Shown here one piece after another: positions 20,771-29,677 of a DNA stretch of 64,000 nt (its first letter is position 1; every line of letters starts with the position of its first letter). The stretch spans positions 62,001 to 126,000 of the forward strand of contig JBDIVS010000003.1 in NCBI GenBank assembly GCA_039794245.1, in the 5' to 3' direction. This DNA comes from DAITQM01 sp039794245 (GTDB lineage: Bacteria; Pseudomonadota; Gammaproteobacteria; Xanthomonadales; Wenzhouxiangellaceae). The notes below the pieces were generated by a model. The model made no database searches, had not been told where the DNA came from, and worked only from the letters and a program-made list of their open reading frames with translations. The position numbers were made by a program, and so were the translations under genes.

Positions 20771-21771
20771 ACGCCCCCCTGCCGGCCCGCTTCCGCGCCC
20801 TGCGCATCCGCCAGGACGACGCCGGCTACCGCGCGGCGTTCGAGGAAATGGCGCCCGATGAGCTGACGCCCGGCGAGGTGACGATCCGCGTCCAGTATTC
20901 GAGTGTCAACTACAAAGACGCGCTGGCCGGCACCGGGCGGGGCAAGATCCTCAGGCGTTTCCCGTTGAACGGCGGGATCGATGCCGGCGGCCTGGTGATC
21001 GCCAGCGACCACCCCGGGTTCTCGCCCGGCGACGAGGTGCTGGTCACCGGTTCGGGCCTCAGCGAAACGCGCGACGGGGGGTACGGCGAATATCTGAAAG
21101 CCGCCGCCGATGATACGATCCCGCTGCCGCCGGGGCTGACGCTGCGCGAAGCGCTGGGCCTCGGCACCGCCGGTTTCACCGCGGCGCTGGCGCTGTACCG
21201 GATGGAACAGTTGGGGCTCGAACCCGGTGCCGGGCCGGTCGTCGTCAGCGGCGCGACCGGCGGCGTCGGTTCGCTGGCGATCAACCTTTTGCACCACGCC
21301 GGCTACGAAGTCCACGCCATCAGCGGCAAAATCGAGCGCTTCGACTGGCTCGCCGACCTCGGCGCCGCGCAGTGCATCGACCGCCGGGGTCTGTGGCTCG
21401 GCGACCAGCCGCTGGAAAGCGCCCGCTGGGCGGCGGCGATCGACAATGCCGGTGGCGAGCTGCTCGCCGGCCTGACCCGGGTGATCAAGCCGTGGGGCAT
21501 GATCGCCAGTTGCGGCCTGACCGCCGGTGATACCCTGCACACGACGGTGATGCCGTTCATCATCCGCGGCATCAGCCTCGTCGGCATCAATTCCGCCGGC
21601 TGCCCGCGACCGATCCGCCTGGAAGTCTGGCAGCGGCTGGCCGGCCGCTGGAAACCGCCGGCCCTCGACCGGATCATCGAGCGCGAAATCCCGCTTGCCG
21701 AGGTCCCGGCGCAATTCGAGGCCCATCTGGCCGGTCAAATCACCGGCCGCACCGTGGTCAGCGTCGGCTGA
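20767..21771 (+). CDS. acuI: YhdH/AcuI-type acryloyl-CoA reductase (MDR family)
   Basis: A 334-residue zinc-independent medium-chain dehydrogenase/reductase. It has the YhdH-subfamily opening F-R-A-L-R-I-R-Q, then S-S-V-N-Y-K-D-A-L-A (45-54), G-I-D-A-G-G-L-V-I, and the NADPH motif S-G-A-T-G-G-V-G (161-168). AcuI/YhdH proteins reduce toxic acryloyl-CoA to propionyl-CoA; that activity is inferred here from the family. It is translationally coupled to lpd, an unusual fourth member of a 2-OGDH operon. Confidence 0.85.
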   Translation: MNAPLPARFRALRIRQDDAGYRAAFEEMAPDELTPGEVTIRVQYSSVNYKDALAGTGRGKILRRFPLNGGIDAGGLVIASDHPGFSPGDEVLVTGSGLSETRDGGYGEYLKAAADDTIPLPPGLTLREALGLGTAGFTAALALYRMEQLGLEPGAGPVVVSGATGGVGSLAINLLHHAGYEVHAISGKIERFDWLADLGAAQCIDRRGLWLGDQPLESARWAAAIDNAGGELLAGLTRVIKPWGMIASCGLTAGDTLHTTVMPFIIRGISLVGINSAGCPRPIRLEVWQRLAGRWKPPALDRIIEREIPLAEVPAQFEAHLAGQITGRTVVSVG

Positions 21772-22034
21772 AGCGGTGCGCCCCGGACGGGCTGCCGAGC
21801 TCAGTGAAGAATGCCTGATCTTTCACTTCCGGGGGTGGAAAAAGGTCCGGCCGGGATGATATATTGTTGTCGCCTGCTGGAGCAGGCAGCCACTATGGAC
21901 CCGGCCATGCGAGGTGTCGCAAGGCCCGATGCCTGGCCGCTGGGATGGGGCCGCGATTTTGAGCATGGACGTGCGACCGCGCCAGCCGCCCTCACCACAG
22001 AGGCGGCCAGCGCCCTAGCCGTGAGGACACGCGA
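21772..22034 (+). promoter_or_regulatory. Intergenic leader of the pilH-like operon
   Basis: A 263-bp gap with no credible gene. A weak sigma-70-like promoter (TGGAAA near 21836 and TATATT near 21860) precedes a small hairpin formed by CCTGC/GCAGG around 21873-21887. GAGGAC a short distance before the ATG at 22035 can serve as the ribosome-binding site. Confidence 0.35.
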
Positions 22035-22403
22035 ATGGCTGACATTCTGATCGTTGACGATTCCGAGGCCCAACTCTACGCCCTGGCCAAGATCGTCGAA
22101 AGCGAGGGGTACAACGTCGCGACCGCGCTGACCGGCGAGGACGGTGTCGCGGCGGCCAAGGCCTCGCCACCCGACCTGATCTTGATGGATATCGTGATGC
22201 CCGGCATGAGCGGCTTCCAGGCGACCCGCGCCCTGTCCAAGGAAGACCGCACACGCAATATCCCGGTCATCTTCGTCACCACCAAAAACCAGGAAACCGA
22301 CCGCATCTGGGGGATGCGGCAGGGTGCCGCCGGCTATGTGACCAAGCCGGTCGATCGCAAGGAATTGATGAGCGCGATCCACCACGCCCTCGGCGAGGCC
22401 TGA
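22035..22403 (+). CDS. pilH: Single-domain response regulator, PilH-like
   Basis: A 122-residue CheY-fold receiver with no output domain. D8/D9 form the acidic pocket, D52 is the phosphoacceptor (L-I-L-M-D-I-V-M-P), and T82 and K104 complete the switch. The segment D-R-I-W-G-M-R-Q-G-A-A-G-Y-V-T-K-P is typical of PilH, the retraction-side regulator of type IV pilus twitching. The usual neighbours pilG, pilI and pilJ are absent, so the assignment to twitching is by sequence type only. It is followed after 4 bp by a peroxiredoxin gene. Confidence 0.72.
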   Translation: MADILIVDDSEAQLYALAKIVESEGYNVATALTGEDGVAAAKASPPDLILMDIVMPGMSGFQATRALSKEDRTRNIPVIFVTTKNQETDRIWGMRQGAAGYVTKPVDRKELMSAIHHALGEA

Positions 22404-22407
22404 GCGC

Positions 22408-22899
22408 GTGCCGATCGCCGCCGGCGAACGCCTGCCGGGCGTCCGCCTGACCCTTGTCCGCCCCGAAGGACCGCAAACCGTCGATAGCGCCGAGCTGTTC
22501 GGCACGGGCCGCTCCGTGCTGTTCGCCGTCCCCGGCGCCTTCACGCCAACCTGCTCGGCGCGCCACCTGCCCGGCTTCATCGAACACGCCGCGCGCTTGA
22601 CCGAACTCGGCATCACGCGCCTGGCATGCGTCTCGGTCAACGACCCGTTCGTGATGGCTGCCTGGGCACAGCAGGCCGGCAGCGGCGATGAGATCCTGAT
22701 GCTGGCCGACGGCAACGGTGAGCTGGCCGCCGCGCTCGGCCTGGAACTCGATGCCAGCGCCCACGGCATGGGCCGCCGGAGCCAGCGCTACGCGATGCTG
22801 ATCGAAGACGGCATCGTTGGCCAGTTGTGGCTCGATCCGCCCGGCACATTCGAGGCGAGCAGCGCCGCAGCGGTGATCCGCGCCCTCGAAACCGCCTGA
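22408..22899 (+). CDS. Peroxiredoxin, Prx5 type
   Basis: A 163-residue thiol peroxidase of the Prx5 (glutaredoxin/thioredoxin-dependent) group. The peroxidatic Cys49 lies in P-G-A-F-T-P-T-C-S, followed by H-L-P-G-F and the segment V-S-V-N-D-P-F-V-M-A-A-W. It ends R-S-Q-R-Y-A-M-L-I-E-D-G. The start is GTG at 22408, four bases after the preceding stop, with no other in-frame start that keeps the N-terminal strand. It would reduce H2O2 or alkyl hydroperoxides in the cytoplasm. Confidence 0.88.
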   Translation: MPIAAGERLPGVRLTLVRPEGPQTVDSAELFGTGRSVLFAVPGAFTPTCSARHLPGFIEHAARLTELGITRLACVSVNDPFVMAAWAQQAGSGDEILMLADGNGELAAALGLELDASAHGMGRRSQRYAMLIEDGIVGQLWLDPPGTFEASSAAAVIRALETA

Positions 22900-22906
22900 C
22901 CACCGC

Positions 22907-23149
22907 ATGGCCTGGCACGACTTGAGCGGCACGCTGGGCGCCGCGCTGATCCTTTTGGCCTACGGTCTGCAACAGACCGGGCGCCTCACCGCCTCGCAGT
23001 TGCCTTACCCGCTGTTGAACGCCGGCGGCGCGCTGCTGGTCCTCCATTCCCTGCTCCAGGCGTTCAACCTGGCGGCTTTCCTGCTCGAACTGGCCTGGCT
23101 GCTCCTCAGCCTGTACGGTCTCGGCCAACTCATCCGTCGCCGGCGGTGA
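22907..23149 (+). CDS. Small CBU_0592-like membrane protein
   Basis: An 80-residue protein with two to three hydrophobic helices (L-G-A-A-L-I-L-L-A-Y-G-L, L-L-N-A-G-G-A-L-L-V-L, L-L-E-L-A-W-L-L-L-S-L-Y) and a positively charged C-terminus, R-R-R-R. The pattern matches the CBU_0592 family of unknown function. It begins 7 bp after the peroxiredoxin stop and is the last gene of this short operon. Confidence 0.65.
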   Translation: MAWHDLSGTLGAALILLAYGLQQTGRLTASQLPYPLLNAGGALLVLHSLLQAFNLAAFLLELAWLLLSLYGLGQLIRRRR

Positions 23150-23163
23150 TCGGCCGCCGGGGA

Positions 23164-23382
23164 TCAGCGGGGCCCGGGCAACAGGCCGTGAGCCTCGATC
23201 CAGCCGAGTTTCAAAGCCAGCACAAACAACCCGAACAAGACCAGCGACAACCCGACCCGCCAGCTCAGGCGGTCAACGACACGCAGGCTAGCGCCTTTGT
23301 CGCGGACCAGGAAATAGAAACTCGAGCCCAGCGTATAAAGTATGGCGAGCAGAAACAGGATAATGATGATTTTGCCAGGCAT
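23164..23382 (-). CDS. DUF2909-family twin-transmembrane protein
   Basis: A 72-residue protein with two transmembrane helices (I-I-I-I-L-F-L-L-A-I-L-Y-T-L-G-S and V-G-L-S-L-V-L-F-G-L-F-V-L-A-L-K) separated by the charged loop V-R-D-K-G-A-S-L-R. This is the DUF2909 pattern, often found in cytochrome oxidase gene clusters next to SURF1, as here. It runs divergently from surf1 with 24 bp between starts. The function is unknown; a role in oxidase assembly is inferred from context. Confidence 0.75.
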   Translation of the reverse strand: MPGKIIIILFLLAILYTLGSSFYFLVRDKGASLRVVDRLSWRVGLSLVLFGLFVLALKLGWIEAHGLLPGPR

Positions 23383-23406
23383 GATGCACACAACGACAGT
23401 GGAAAG

Positions 23407-24165
23407 ATGACAGTTTACCGCCCACGGCTGGCCTTGGCGCCCAGCGGGATCGTCCGGCGGACCGTACCATGGACCGCTGCCGTGCTCGGCATCGCGTTTT
23501 TCATCGTGCTCGGCCTCTGGCAGCTCGACCGCGCGGCGGAGAAACGCGCGCTGCTCGCTGCCGCCGGCGCCGCCCCCGAACTTACCTGGCCGCCGCCGGA
23601 CGGCGAGGCGCTGCGTTTCGCGCGCCTGACCGTCACCGGCCGCTTCGATCCCGAACGGCACCTGTTGCTCGACAACCAGATTCTCGGCGGCCGCTACGGG
23701 GCGCACGTCCTGACCCCGTTTTTGGTGACCGGCGGCGGCACCGTCATGGTCGATCGCGGCTGGGTGCCGCTTGCTGCCGAGCGCCGCTTGCCGGAAATCG
23801 AAACGCCGCCCGGCGAGGTGACGATCGAAGGCCGGATCAACCACTGGCCCGCCGCCGGCATCAGGCTCGGCCGGCCCGACCGTCTGGCACCCGACCGCTG
23901 GCCGCAACTGGTCGTTTATCCCGACTCCACCGCCGTTGCCGGCGCGCTGCGCACCACCCTGCCCGACTGGCTGCTGCAACTGGACGCCTCAGCCCCCGGC
24001 GGGTTCGCCGGCCGCGACGCCTGGCCGCTCGTCAACTTCGGCCCCGAGCGCCACCTGGCCTACGCCATGACCTGGTTCACGCTGGCGTTGACTGTGCTGC
24101 TGGTCAGCGGCGCTCTCGGCTGGCGCCACCTTCGATCGGCGCCAGAAGGCGCACCCGGACGATGA
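23407..24165 (+). CDS. SURF1-family cytochrome oxidase assembly protein
   Basis: A 252-residue inner-membrane protein with one N-terminal and one C-terminal transmembrane helix flanking a periplasmic domain. SURF1 motifs are F-I-V-L-G-L-W-Q-L-D-R-A-A-E-K-R, L-L-L-D-N-Q, V-M-V-D-R-G-W-V-P, and the terminal E-R-H-L-A-Y-A-M-T-W-F. SURF1 helps insert heme a into subunit I of aa3-type oxidases. The ATG is preceded by GGAAAG. It overlaps the next gene by ATGA and leads the heme A genes. Confidence 0.9.
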   Translation: MTVYRPRLALAPSGIVRRTVPWTAAVLGIAFFIVLGLWQLDRAAEKRALLAAAGAAPELTWPPPDGEALRFARLTVTGRFDPERHLLLDNQILGGRYGAHVLTPFLVTGGGTVMVDRGWVPLAAERRLPEIETPPGEVTIEGRINHWPAAGIRLGRPDRLAPDRWPQLVVYPDSTAVAGALRTTLPDWLLQLDASAPGGFAGRDAWPLVNFGPERHLAYAMTWFTLALTVLLVSGALGWRHLRSAPEGAPGR

Positions 24166-24740
24166 ACACCGCCCGCCGCCCGCGCCTCGTGCTGCTCGCG
24201 CTGTTTTTGCTGTTTCTGTTGCCGGTGCTGCTGGCGGTTGCGATGCACAGCGTCTGGTGGCGCTACCACCCGGCGGCGACGCGCAATCACGGCACGCTAC
24301 TGACGCCGCCCGGGCACCTGCCGCCGCTTGCCGGTACCGATCAGGCCGGGCAACCATGGACCCCAGCCGATCTGCAAGACCGCTGGACGTTGCTCGGCGC
24401 CGGCGCTGAGAACTGCGCCGCGCTGTGCGCCGAATGGCCCGGCCTTCTGGCCCGCATCCGGCAGGCCCAGGGCCGGCGACGGGCGGCGGTCGGCATCGTC
24501 ATCCTGGTCCCCGGCCCGCTCCCGCCAGCCGCCGGTGCCGCCGCAGGATCGACTTTCATGCAGATCGTGACCCTGCCGCCGGAGGGCGTCGCGGCGCTCG
24601 GCCGCGCCCTGCCGGCGGTGCCGGCAATTTATCTGGCCGATCCCGAAGGCAATATAATATTGCGCTATGCGGCCAGCCCAGATCCCGCCGATCCCGGGCG
24701 GGATCTGACCCGTCTTCTGACCTGGGCGCGCCGCGAATAA
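24162..24740 (+). CDS. SCO/thioredoxin-like cytochrome oxidase assembly protein
   Basis: A 192-residue protein with an N-terminal membrane anchor (L-L-A-L-F-L-L-F-L-L-P-V-L-L-A-V) and a periplasmic thioredoxin-like domain. A C-A-A-L-C motif (C-x3-C, as in copper-binding SCO proteins) follows W-T-L-L-G-A-G-A-E-N. The position between surf1 and ctaA matches a poorly conserved gene common in such clusters. SCO proteins deliver copper to the CuA site; overall similarity here is modest, so the copper role is inferred. Confidence 0.65.
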   Translation: MNTARRPRLVLLALFLLFLLPVLLAVAMHSVWWRYHPAATRNHGTLLTPPGHLPPLAGTDQAGQPWTPADLQDRWTLLGAGAENCAALCAEWPGLLARIRQAQGRRRAAVGIVILVPGPLPPAAGAAAGSTFMQIVTLPPEGVAALGRALPAVPAIYLADPEGNIILRYAASPDPADPGRDLTRLLTWARRE

Positions 24741-24783
24741 GCCCCGGCGCGCGCCGCTTCACACCCGCACAGCGATCGAGCAC

Positions 24784-25773
24784 ATGTTTTTCGACACCTA
24801 CCAGCGCCTGGCCGCCGTCACCGCGGCGCTGACCTTGTTGCTGATCGTGCTCGGCGCCTGGGTGCGCCTGACCGACGCCGGCCTCGGCTGCCCCGATTGG
24901 CCGGGCTGCTACGGGCGGCTGACCTGGCCGGTCGGCGCTGAAGACCTCGCCGGTGCCGCCGAACGATGGCCCGGCTCGCGGGTCGATCCGGGCCGCGCCA
25001 GTCGCGAGATGATCCATCGTTACGTCGCCCCACTGGTGGCGCTGGGCAGCCTGGCGCTCGCCGTCTTAGCCTGGCTGCGCCGCCGCCGCGACCCAGCCTC
25101 GCCGGTCTGGCTGGCCACCGCGCTCATGCCGCTGCTCGCCGCGCAGATCGTCCTCGGCATGCTGACCGTCACCTGGCTGGTCAAACCCGCGGTGGTGACG
25201 CTGCACCTGGCGGGCGGCCTTCTGACCTGGGTGCTGCTGCTGCTCATTGTGCTGGCCAACGGCCGGCGGACGCGCTGGCCGGTTGCGCCCTGGACCCGGC
25301 GCTGGTTGTGGCTGGCGTTATTCGCCACCAGCGCCCAGATCCTGCTCGGCGGCTGGACCAGCACCAACTACGCGGCGCTCGCCTGCCCCGATTTTCCGGC
25401 CTGCCAGCAAAGCTTCTGGCCGGTCATGGATTTCCGCCAGGCGTTTGTGCTGTGGCGCGGTCTGGGCGTCGATTACCAGGGCGGCATCCTCGACCCGGCG
25501 GCGCGGACCGCGATCCATTTCACCCACCGCCTCGGGGCGCTGGTCATTGCGCTCGTCACGGCCGCCGCCGCCTGGCGGCTGATCCGGGTCGAGTCGCTCG
25601 CCACCGCCGGTTTCGTGCTGCTGGCACTGGTCGCCGCCCAGATCGCCCTCGGCATTCTCAATGTCCTGTGGTTGCTGCCGCTGGCCAACGCCATCGCCCA
25701 TACCGCCGGTGCCGCAGTGCTGCTCGGCTGGCTGACGCTGTGTCTGTACCGCACCCGGCCGGCGGCGCGGTGA
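24784..25773 (+). CDS. ctaA: Heme A synthase (COX15/CtaA)
   Basis: A 329-residue membrane protein with about eight helices that oxidises the C8 methyl of heme O to make heme A. Heme-ligating histidines appear in R-E-M-I-H-R-Y, V-T-L-H-L-A-G-G, H-F-T-H-R-L-G-A-L, and N-A-I-A-H-T-A-G-A. The signature G-L-G-C-P-D-W-P-G-C-Y-G provides the extracytoplasmic cysteine pair, and A-C-P-D-F-P-A-C is the repeat in the second half. It overlaps ctaB (GTGA). Confidence 0.95.
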   Translation: MFFDTYQRLAAVTAALTLLLIVLGAWVRLTDAGLGCPDWPGCYGRLTWPVGAEDLAGAAERWPGSRVDPGRASREMIHRYVAPLVALGSLALAVLAWLRRRRDPASPVWLATALMPLLAAQIVLGMLTVTWLVKPAVVTLHLAGGLLTWVLLLLIVLANGRRTRWPVAPWTRRWLWLALFATSAQILLGGWTSTNYAALACPDFPACQQSFWPVMDFRQAFVLWRGLGVDYQGGILDPAARTAIHFTHRLGALVIALVTAAAAWRLIRVESLATAGFVLLALVAAQIALGILNVLWLLPLANAIAHTAGAAVLLGWLTLCLYRTRPAAR

Positions 25774-26699
25774 GCCGGCGCGGCCTCGCGGCCCGCTACT
25801 TCGCGCTGTGCAAACCGCGCGTCGTGGCGCTGATCGTCTTCACCGCCTTTGCCGGCATGTTGCTCGCCGTCGACGGGCCGCCGCCCTGGCCGCTGGTCGC
25901 GGCCGCTGTCACCGGAATTGCGCTGGCCGCCGCTGCGGCGAGCGCTCTGAATCATCTGATCGACATCGAAATCGACCGCCGCATGGCGCGCACCCGCGGC
26001 CGGCCGCTGCCGTGCGGTGAAGTGAGTCCGCGGGCCGTGACGCTGTTTGCCGCCTGCCTGGCGCTGCTGTCGATGCTGCTGCTTTATTTCCGGGTCAACC
26101 CGCTGACCGCGGTGCTGACCTTCGCCAGCCTGATCGGTTATGCCTTCGTTTATACCGTTTATCTCAAACATGCGACGCCGCAGAACATCGTGATCGGCGG
26201 CTTGGCCGGCGCCGCACCGCCGCTGCTCGGCTGGAGCGCGATGAGCGGCACGATAGACCCCCACGCCCTGTTGCTCGTGCTGATCGTTTTCGTCTGGACG
26301 CCGCCGCACTTCTGGGCGCTGGCCATCCATCGCCGCGGCGATTACGCCGCCGCCGGCGTGCCGATGCTGCCGGTGACCCACGGCGTGCCGTTCACCCGCT
26401 GGCAGATCCTGTTTTATACCGTGCTGCTCGTCATCGCCTCGCTTTTGCCGTGGCTGACCGGTATGAGCGGCCTGTTCTATCTTGGCGGCACCCTCGTGCT
26501 CGATGCCGGATTTCTGCTCCACGCCGTCTCGTTGTTCAAAAGCCGCGATGACGACCGGGCACTCATGACATTCGGCTTTTCCGTCATTTATCTTGCCGTA
26601 CTGTTTATTTTCATGTTGATCGACCATTACCTGCCGGCCGCCTGGAACCAGCCCCTGACGCTGCCTTACGGCGCCCGCCTGACCGGAGTGCTTTCATGA
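25770..26699 (+). CDS. ctaB: Protoheme IX farnesyltransferase (heme O synthase)
   Basis: A 309-residue UbiA-superfamily prenyltransferase with nine hydrophobic segments. The first Asp-rich motif N-H-L-I-D-I-E-I-D-R-R-M and the heme O synthase signature T-R-G-R-P-L-P are present, with the second motif region Y-T-V-Y-L-K-H-A-T-P-Q-N-I-V-I-G-G. It attaches farnesyl to heme B, giving the substrate for CtaA. The start is GTG overlapping the ctaA stop; the next possible start would remove the first helix. Its own stop overlaps gcvP. Confidence 0.95.
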   Translation: MSRRGLAARYFALCKPRVVALIVFTAFAGMLLAVDGPPPWPLVAAAVTGIALAAAAASALNHLIDIEIDRRMARTRGRPLPCGEVSPRAVTLFAACLALLSMLLLYFRVNPLTAVLTFASLIGYAFVYTVYLKHATPQNIVIGGLAGAAPPLLGWSAMSGTIDPHALLLVLIVFVWTPPHFWALAIHRRGDYAAAGVPMLPVTHGVPFTRWQILFYTVLLVIASLLPWLTGMSGLFYLGGTLVLDAGFLLHAVSLFKSRDDDRALMTFGFSVIYLAVLFIFMLIDHYLPAAWNQPLTLPYGARLTGVLS

Positions 26700-29638
26700 C
26701 CCGACGCGAGACAATCGCTACCCCGCCGCTGCCGGCGACCCCGCTCACCGCGCTCGAAGCGCACGGTGATTTCATCGCCCGCCATATCGGCCCCGGACCG
26801 GACGACATCGCCTCGATGCTGGACTCACTCGGGCTCGGCTCGCTTCACGAACTGATCGACACAGTGATGCCGGCGGGGATCCGCGAGACGGCACCGCTCG
26901 ACCTGCCGCGCGCCCGCCACGAAAACGAAACGCTGGCCCGCCTGGCCGAGATGGCCGGGCGCAACCGGGTGCTGCACAACATGATCGGCCTCGGTTACCA
27001 CGACACGATCACCCCGGCGGCGCTGCGCCGCAACCTGCTGGCCAACCCCGGCTGGTACACGGCCTACACACCCTACCAGGCCGAAATCTCGCAGGGCCGG
27101 CTCGAAGCGCTGCTCAATTACCAGCAGATGGTGATCGACCTGACCGCCCTGCCGCTGGCCAATGCCTCGCTGCTCGACGAACCGACCGCCGCCGCCGAGG
27201 CGATGGCCATGCTGCACCGCCTCGACAAACACCGGCGCCGGCGCTTCATCGTCGATCGTGGCGTGCTGCCGCAGACACTGGCGGTGCTCGAAACTCGCGC
27301 CGAATATCTTGGCATCACCATCGACCACCGGCCGCTCGCCGCCGCCGTTGCCGATCCCGAGCCGGCCTTCGGCGTATTACTCTCCTACCCGGCGGCCGAC
27401 GGTGCGCTGGGTGATCCGGCCGCAGCCATCGCCTTGGCCCGCGCCCATGATCTCAAGGTAGCGATGGCGACCGACCTTCTGGCCCTCACCTTGCTGACCC
27501 CGCCCGGCGAACTCGGCGCCGATATCGCCTTCGGCAGCGCCCAGCGCTTCGGCATACCGTTGTGGTGCGGCGGGCCACACGCCGCGTTCTTCGCGACGCG
27601 CGACGAATACAAGCGCCAGGTGCCCGGCCGCATCATCGGCGTCTCGCGCGACCGCCACGGCCGGCCGGCGCTGCGCATGGCGCTGCAGACGCGCGAGCAG
27701 CACATCCGCCGCGACAAGGCGATGAGCAACATCTGCACGGCACAGGCGCTGCTCGCCATCGCCGCCGGTTTTTACGCCATCTACCACGGCCCGGAGGGCC
27801 TCACCCGCCAGGCAACGCGGATCCACCGAGTCGCCCAGTTGCTCGCCGCCGGGCTCGCCGCCGCCGGCCACCGCCTGCGTCATCTTGCGTATTTCGACAC
27901 CGTGTTCATCGAAGTGACAGGGCAGGATCGTCTGATGCTGCTCGACGCTGCCGAGGCGCGCGGCATCAATCTGCGCCGCGACGATCAGGCGGGCATCGGA
28001 ATCACCATCAACGAAGCGACGCGGCGCGAACATATCGCCGCTCTGCTCGAAGTCTTCGCCTGCCCGACGGCGCTCGACGATCTGGATCAGGCGCTGGCAG
28101 TGGAGGCCAGCGCAATCCCGGCTGCGCTCCGCCGCACCAGCCCCTTTCTCGAACACCCAGTGTTCAACCGCCAGCACAGCGAAACCGAACTGCTGCGTTA
28201 TCTGAAAAAACTGGAAAACCGGGATCTGTCTTTGACCCGGGCGATGATCCCGCTCGGCTCGTGCACGATGAAACTGAACGCCGCGGCCGAGATGGAAGCC
28301 ATCACCTGGCCGGGCTTCGCCCAGATCCACCCCTACGCGCCGGCGGCACAACAGGCCGGCTACGCCGAGCTGGTCGCCGAACTCGAAAAGATGCTCGCCG
28401 CCTGTACCGGCTACGACGCCGTGTCGCTGCAACCCAATGCCGGCTCGCAGGGCGAATACGCCGGCCTTCTGGCGATCCGCAAGTACCACGAAAGCCGCGG
28501 CGAGGGCCAACGCGACATCTGCCTGATCCCGCAGTCGGCGCACGGCACGAACCCGGCGAGCGCCCACCTGGCCGGGTTCGAGATCGTCGTCGTCGGTTGC
28601 GACCGGCACGGCAATATCGACCTCGAGGCGCTCCGCGCGCTGGCCGCCGAGCACCGCACGCGGCTGGCGGCGCTGATGATCACCTATCCCTCGACGCACG
28701 GCGTGTTCGAGCAACATATCCGCGAAGTCTGTGCCGCGATCCACGACAACGGCGGCCAGGTCTATCTCGACGGCGCCAACCTCAACGCCCTGGTCGGCTT
28801 CGCGGCACCCGGCCGCTTCGGCGCCGATGTCTCGCACCTCAATCTGCACAAGACATTCTGCATCCCGCACGGCGGCGGCGGCCCCGGCGTCGGACCGGTC
28901 TGCGTCCGTGCCCACCTTGCGCCCTATCTGCCCGGCGCGCCGCTGGCCGGCACAAAAACCCCCGTCGGCCCGGTCGCCGGCGCGCCGTGGGGCAGCGCCG
29001 GCATCCTGCCGATCTCGTGGGCCTATATCTCGATGATGGGCCGCGACGGTCTGGCCCGTGCCACCCAGGTCGCAATCTTGAATGCCAACTACATCGCCCG
29101 CCGCCTGGCACCGCATTACCCGGTGCTCTACAGCGGCCAGGGCGGGTGGGTCGCCCACGAGTGCATCATCGACGTCCGTGCCTTCAAGGAGAGCGCCGGG
29201 ATCAGCGAGGAAGACATCGCCAAGCGCCTGATGGATTACGGCTTTCACGCCCCGACGATGTCCTGGCCGGTACCCGGCACGTTGATGATCGAGCCGACCG
29301 AAAGCGAACCGCGGGCCGAACTCGACCGCTTTGCAGCAGCGCTGATCGCCATCCGCGACGAGATCCGGCAGATCGAGACCGGCGCATGGCGGCGCGACGA
29401 CAACCCGCTGGTCATGGCCCCGCACACCGCCGGCGAATGCGCCGGCGACGACTGGCCGCACTGCTACCCGCGAAGCGTCGCAGCGTTCCCCGAAGGCGGC
29501 GACGCCGACAAATACTGGCCGCCGGCGGCCCGTATCGACAATGTTTACGGCGACCGTCATCTGGTCTGCTCGTGCCCGCCGCCGGAGGCCTTCGCAAACA
29601 AGCCGGATGAAACAGCCGAAAAGCAGCGGGTAGAATGA
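26696..29638 (+). CDS. gcvP: Glycine dehydrogenase (decarboxylating), P protein
   Basis: A 980-residue PLP enzyme that decarboxylates glycine and passes the aminomethyl group to the lipoyl H protein. It begins with the usual F-I-A-R-H-I-G-P motif. The PLP-binding Lys719 lies in H-L-N-L-H-K-T-F-C-I-P-H-G-G-G-G-P. The length matches undivided P proteins. It overlaps ctaB by four bases. gcvT and gcvH are not in the window, so the rest of the cleavage system must be elsewhere. Confidence 0.97.
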   Translation: MTRRETIATPPLPATPLTALEAHGDFIARHIGPGPDDIASMLDSLGLGSLHELIDTVMPAGIRETAPLDLPRARHENETLARLAEMAGRNRVLHNMIGLGYHDTITPAALRRNLLANPGWYTAYTPYQAEISQGRLEALLNYQQMVIDLTALPLANASLLDEPTAAAEAMAMLHRLDKHRRRRFIVDRGVLPQTLAVLETRAEYLGITIDHRPLAAAVADPEPAFGVLLSYPAADGALGDPAAAIALARAHDLKVAMATDLLALTLLTPPGELGADIAFGSAQRFGIPLWCGGPHAAFFATRDEYKRQVPGRIIGVSRDRHGRPALRMALQTREQHIRRDKAMSNICTAQALLAIAAGFYAIYHGPEGLTRQATRIHRVAQLLAAGLAAAGHRLRHLAYFDTVFIEVTGQDRLMLLDAAEARGINLRRDDQAGIGITINEATRREHIAALLEVFACPTALDDLDQALAVEASAIPAALRRTSPFLEHPVFNRQHSETELLRYLKKLENRDLSLTRAMIPLGSCTMKLNAAAEMEAITWPGFAQIHPYAPAAQQAGYAELVAELEKMLAACTGYDAVSLQPNAGSQGEYAGLLAIRKYHESRGEGQRDICLIPQSAHGTNPASAHLAGFEIVVVGCDRHGNIDLEALRALAAEHRTRLAALMITYPSTHGVFEQHIREVCAAIHDNGGQVYLDGANLNALVGFAAPGRFGADVSHLNLHKTFCIPHGGGGPGVGPVCVRAHLAPYLPGAPLAGTKTPVGPVAGAPWGSAGILPISWAYISMMGRDGLARATQVAILNANYIARRLAPHYPVLYSGQGGWVAHECIIDVRAFKESAGISEEDIAKRLMDYGFHAPTMSWPVPGTLMIEPTESEPRAELDRFAAALIAIRDEIRQIETGAWRRDDNPLVMAPHTAGECAGDDWPHCYPRSVAAFPEGGDADKYWPPAARIDNVYGDRHLVCSCPPPEAFANKPDETAEKQRVE

Positions 29639-29677
29639 CAGCATGAAACCCCGGTACCGCATCGCCCCTGCCGGCCG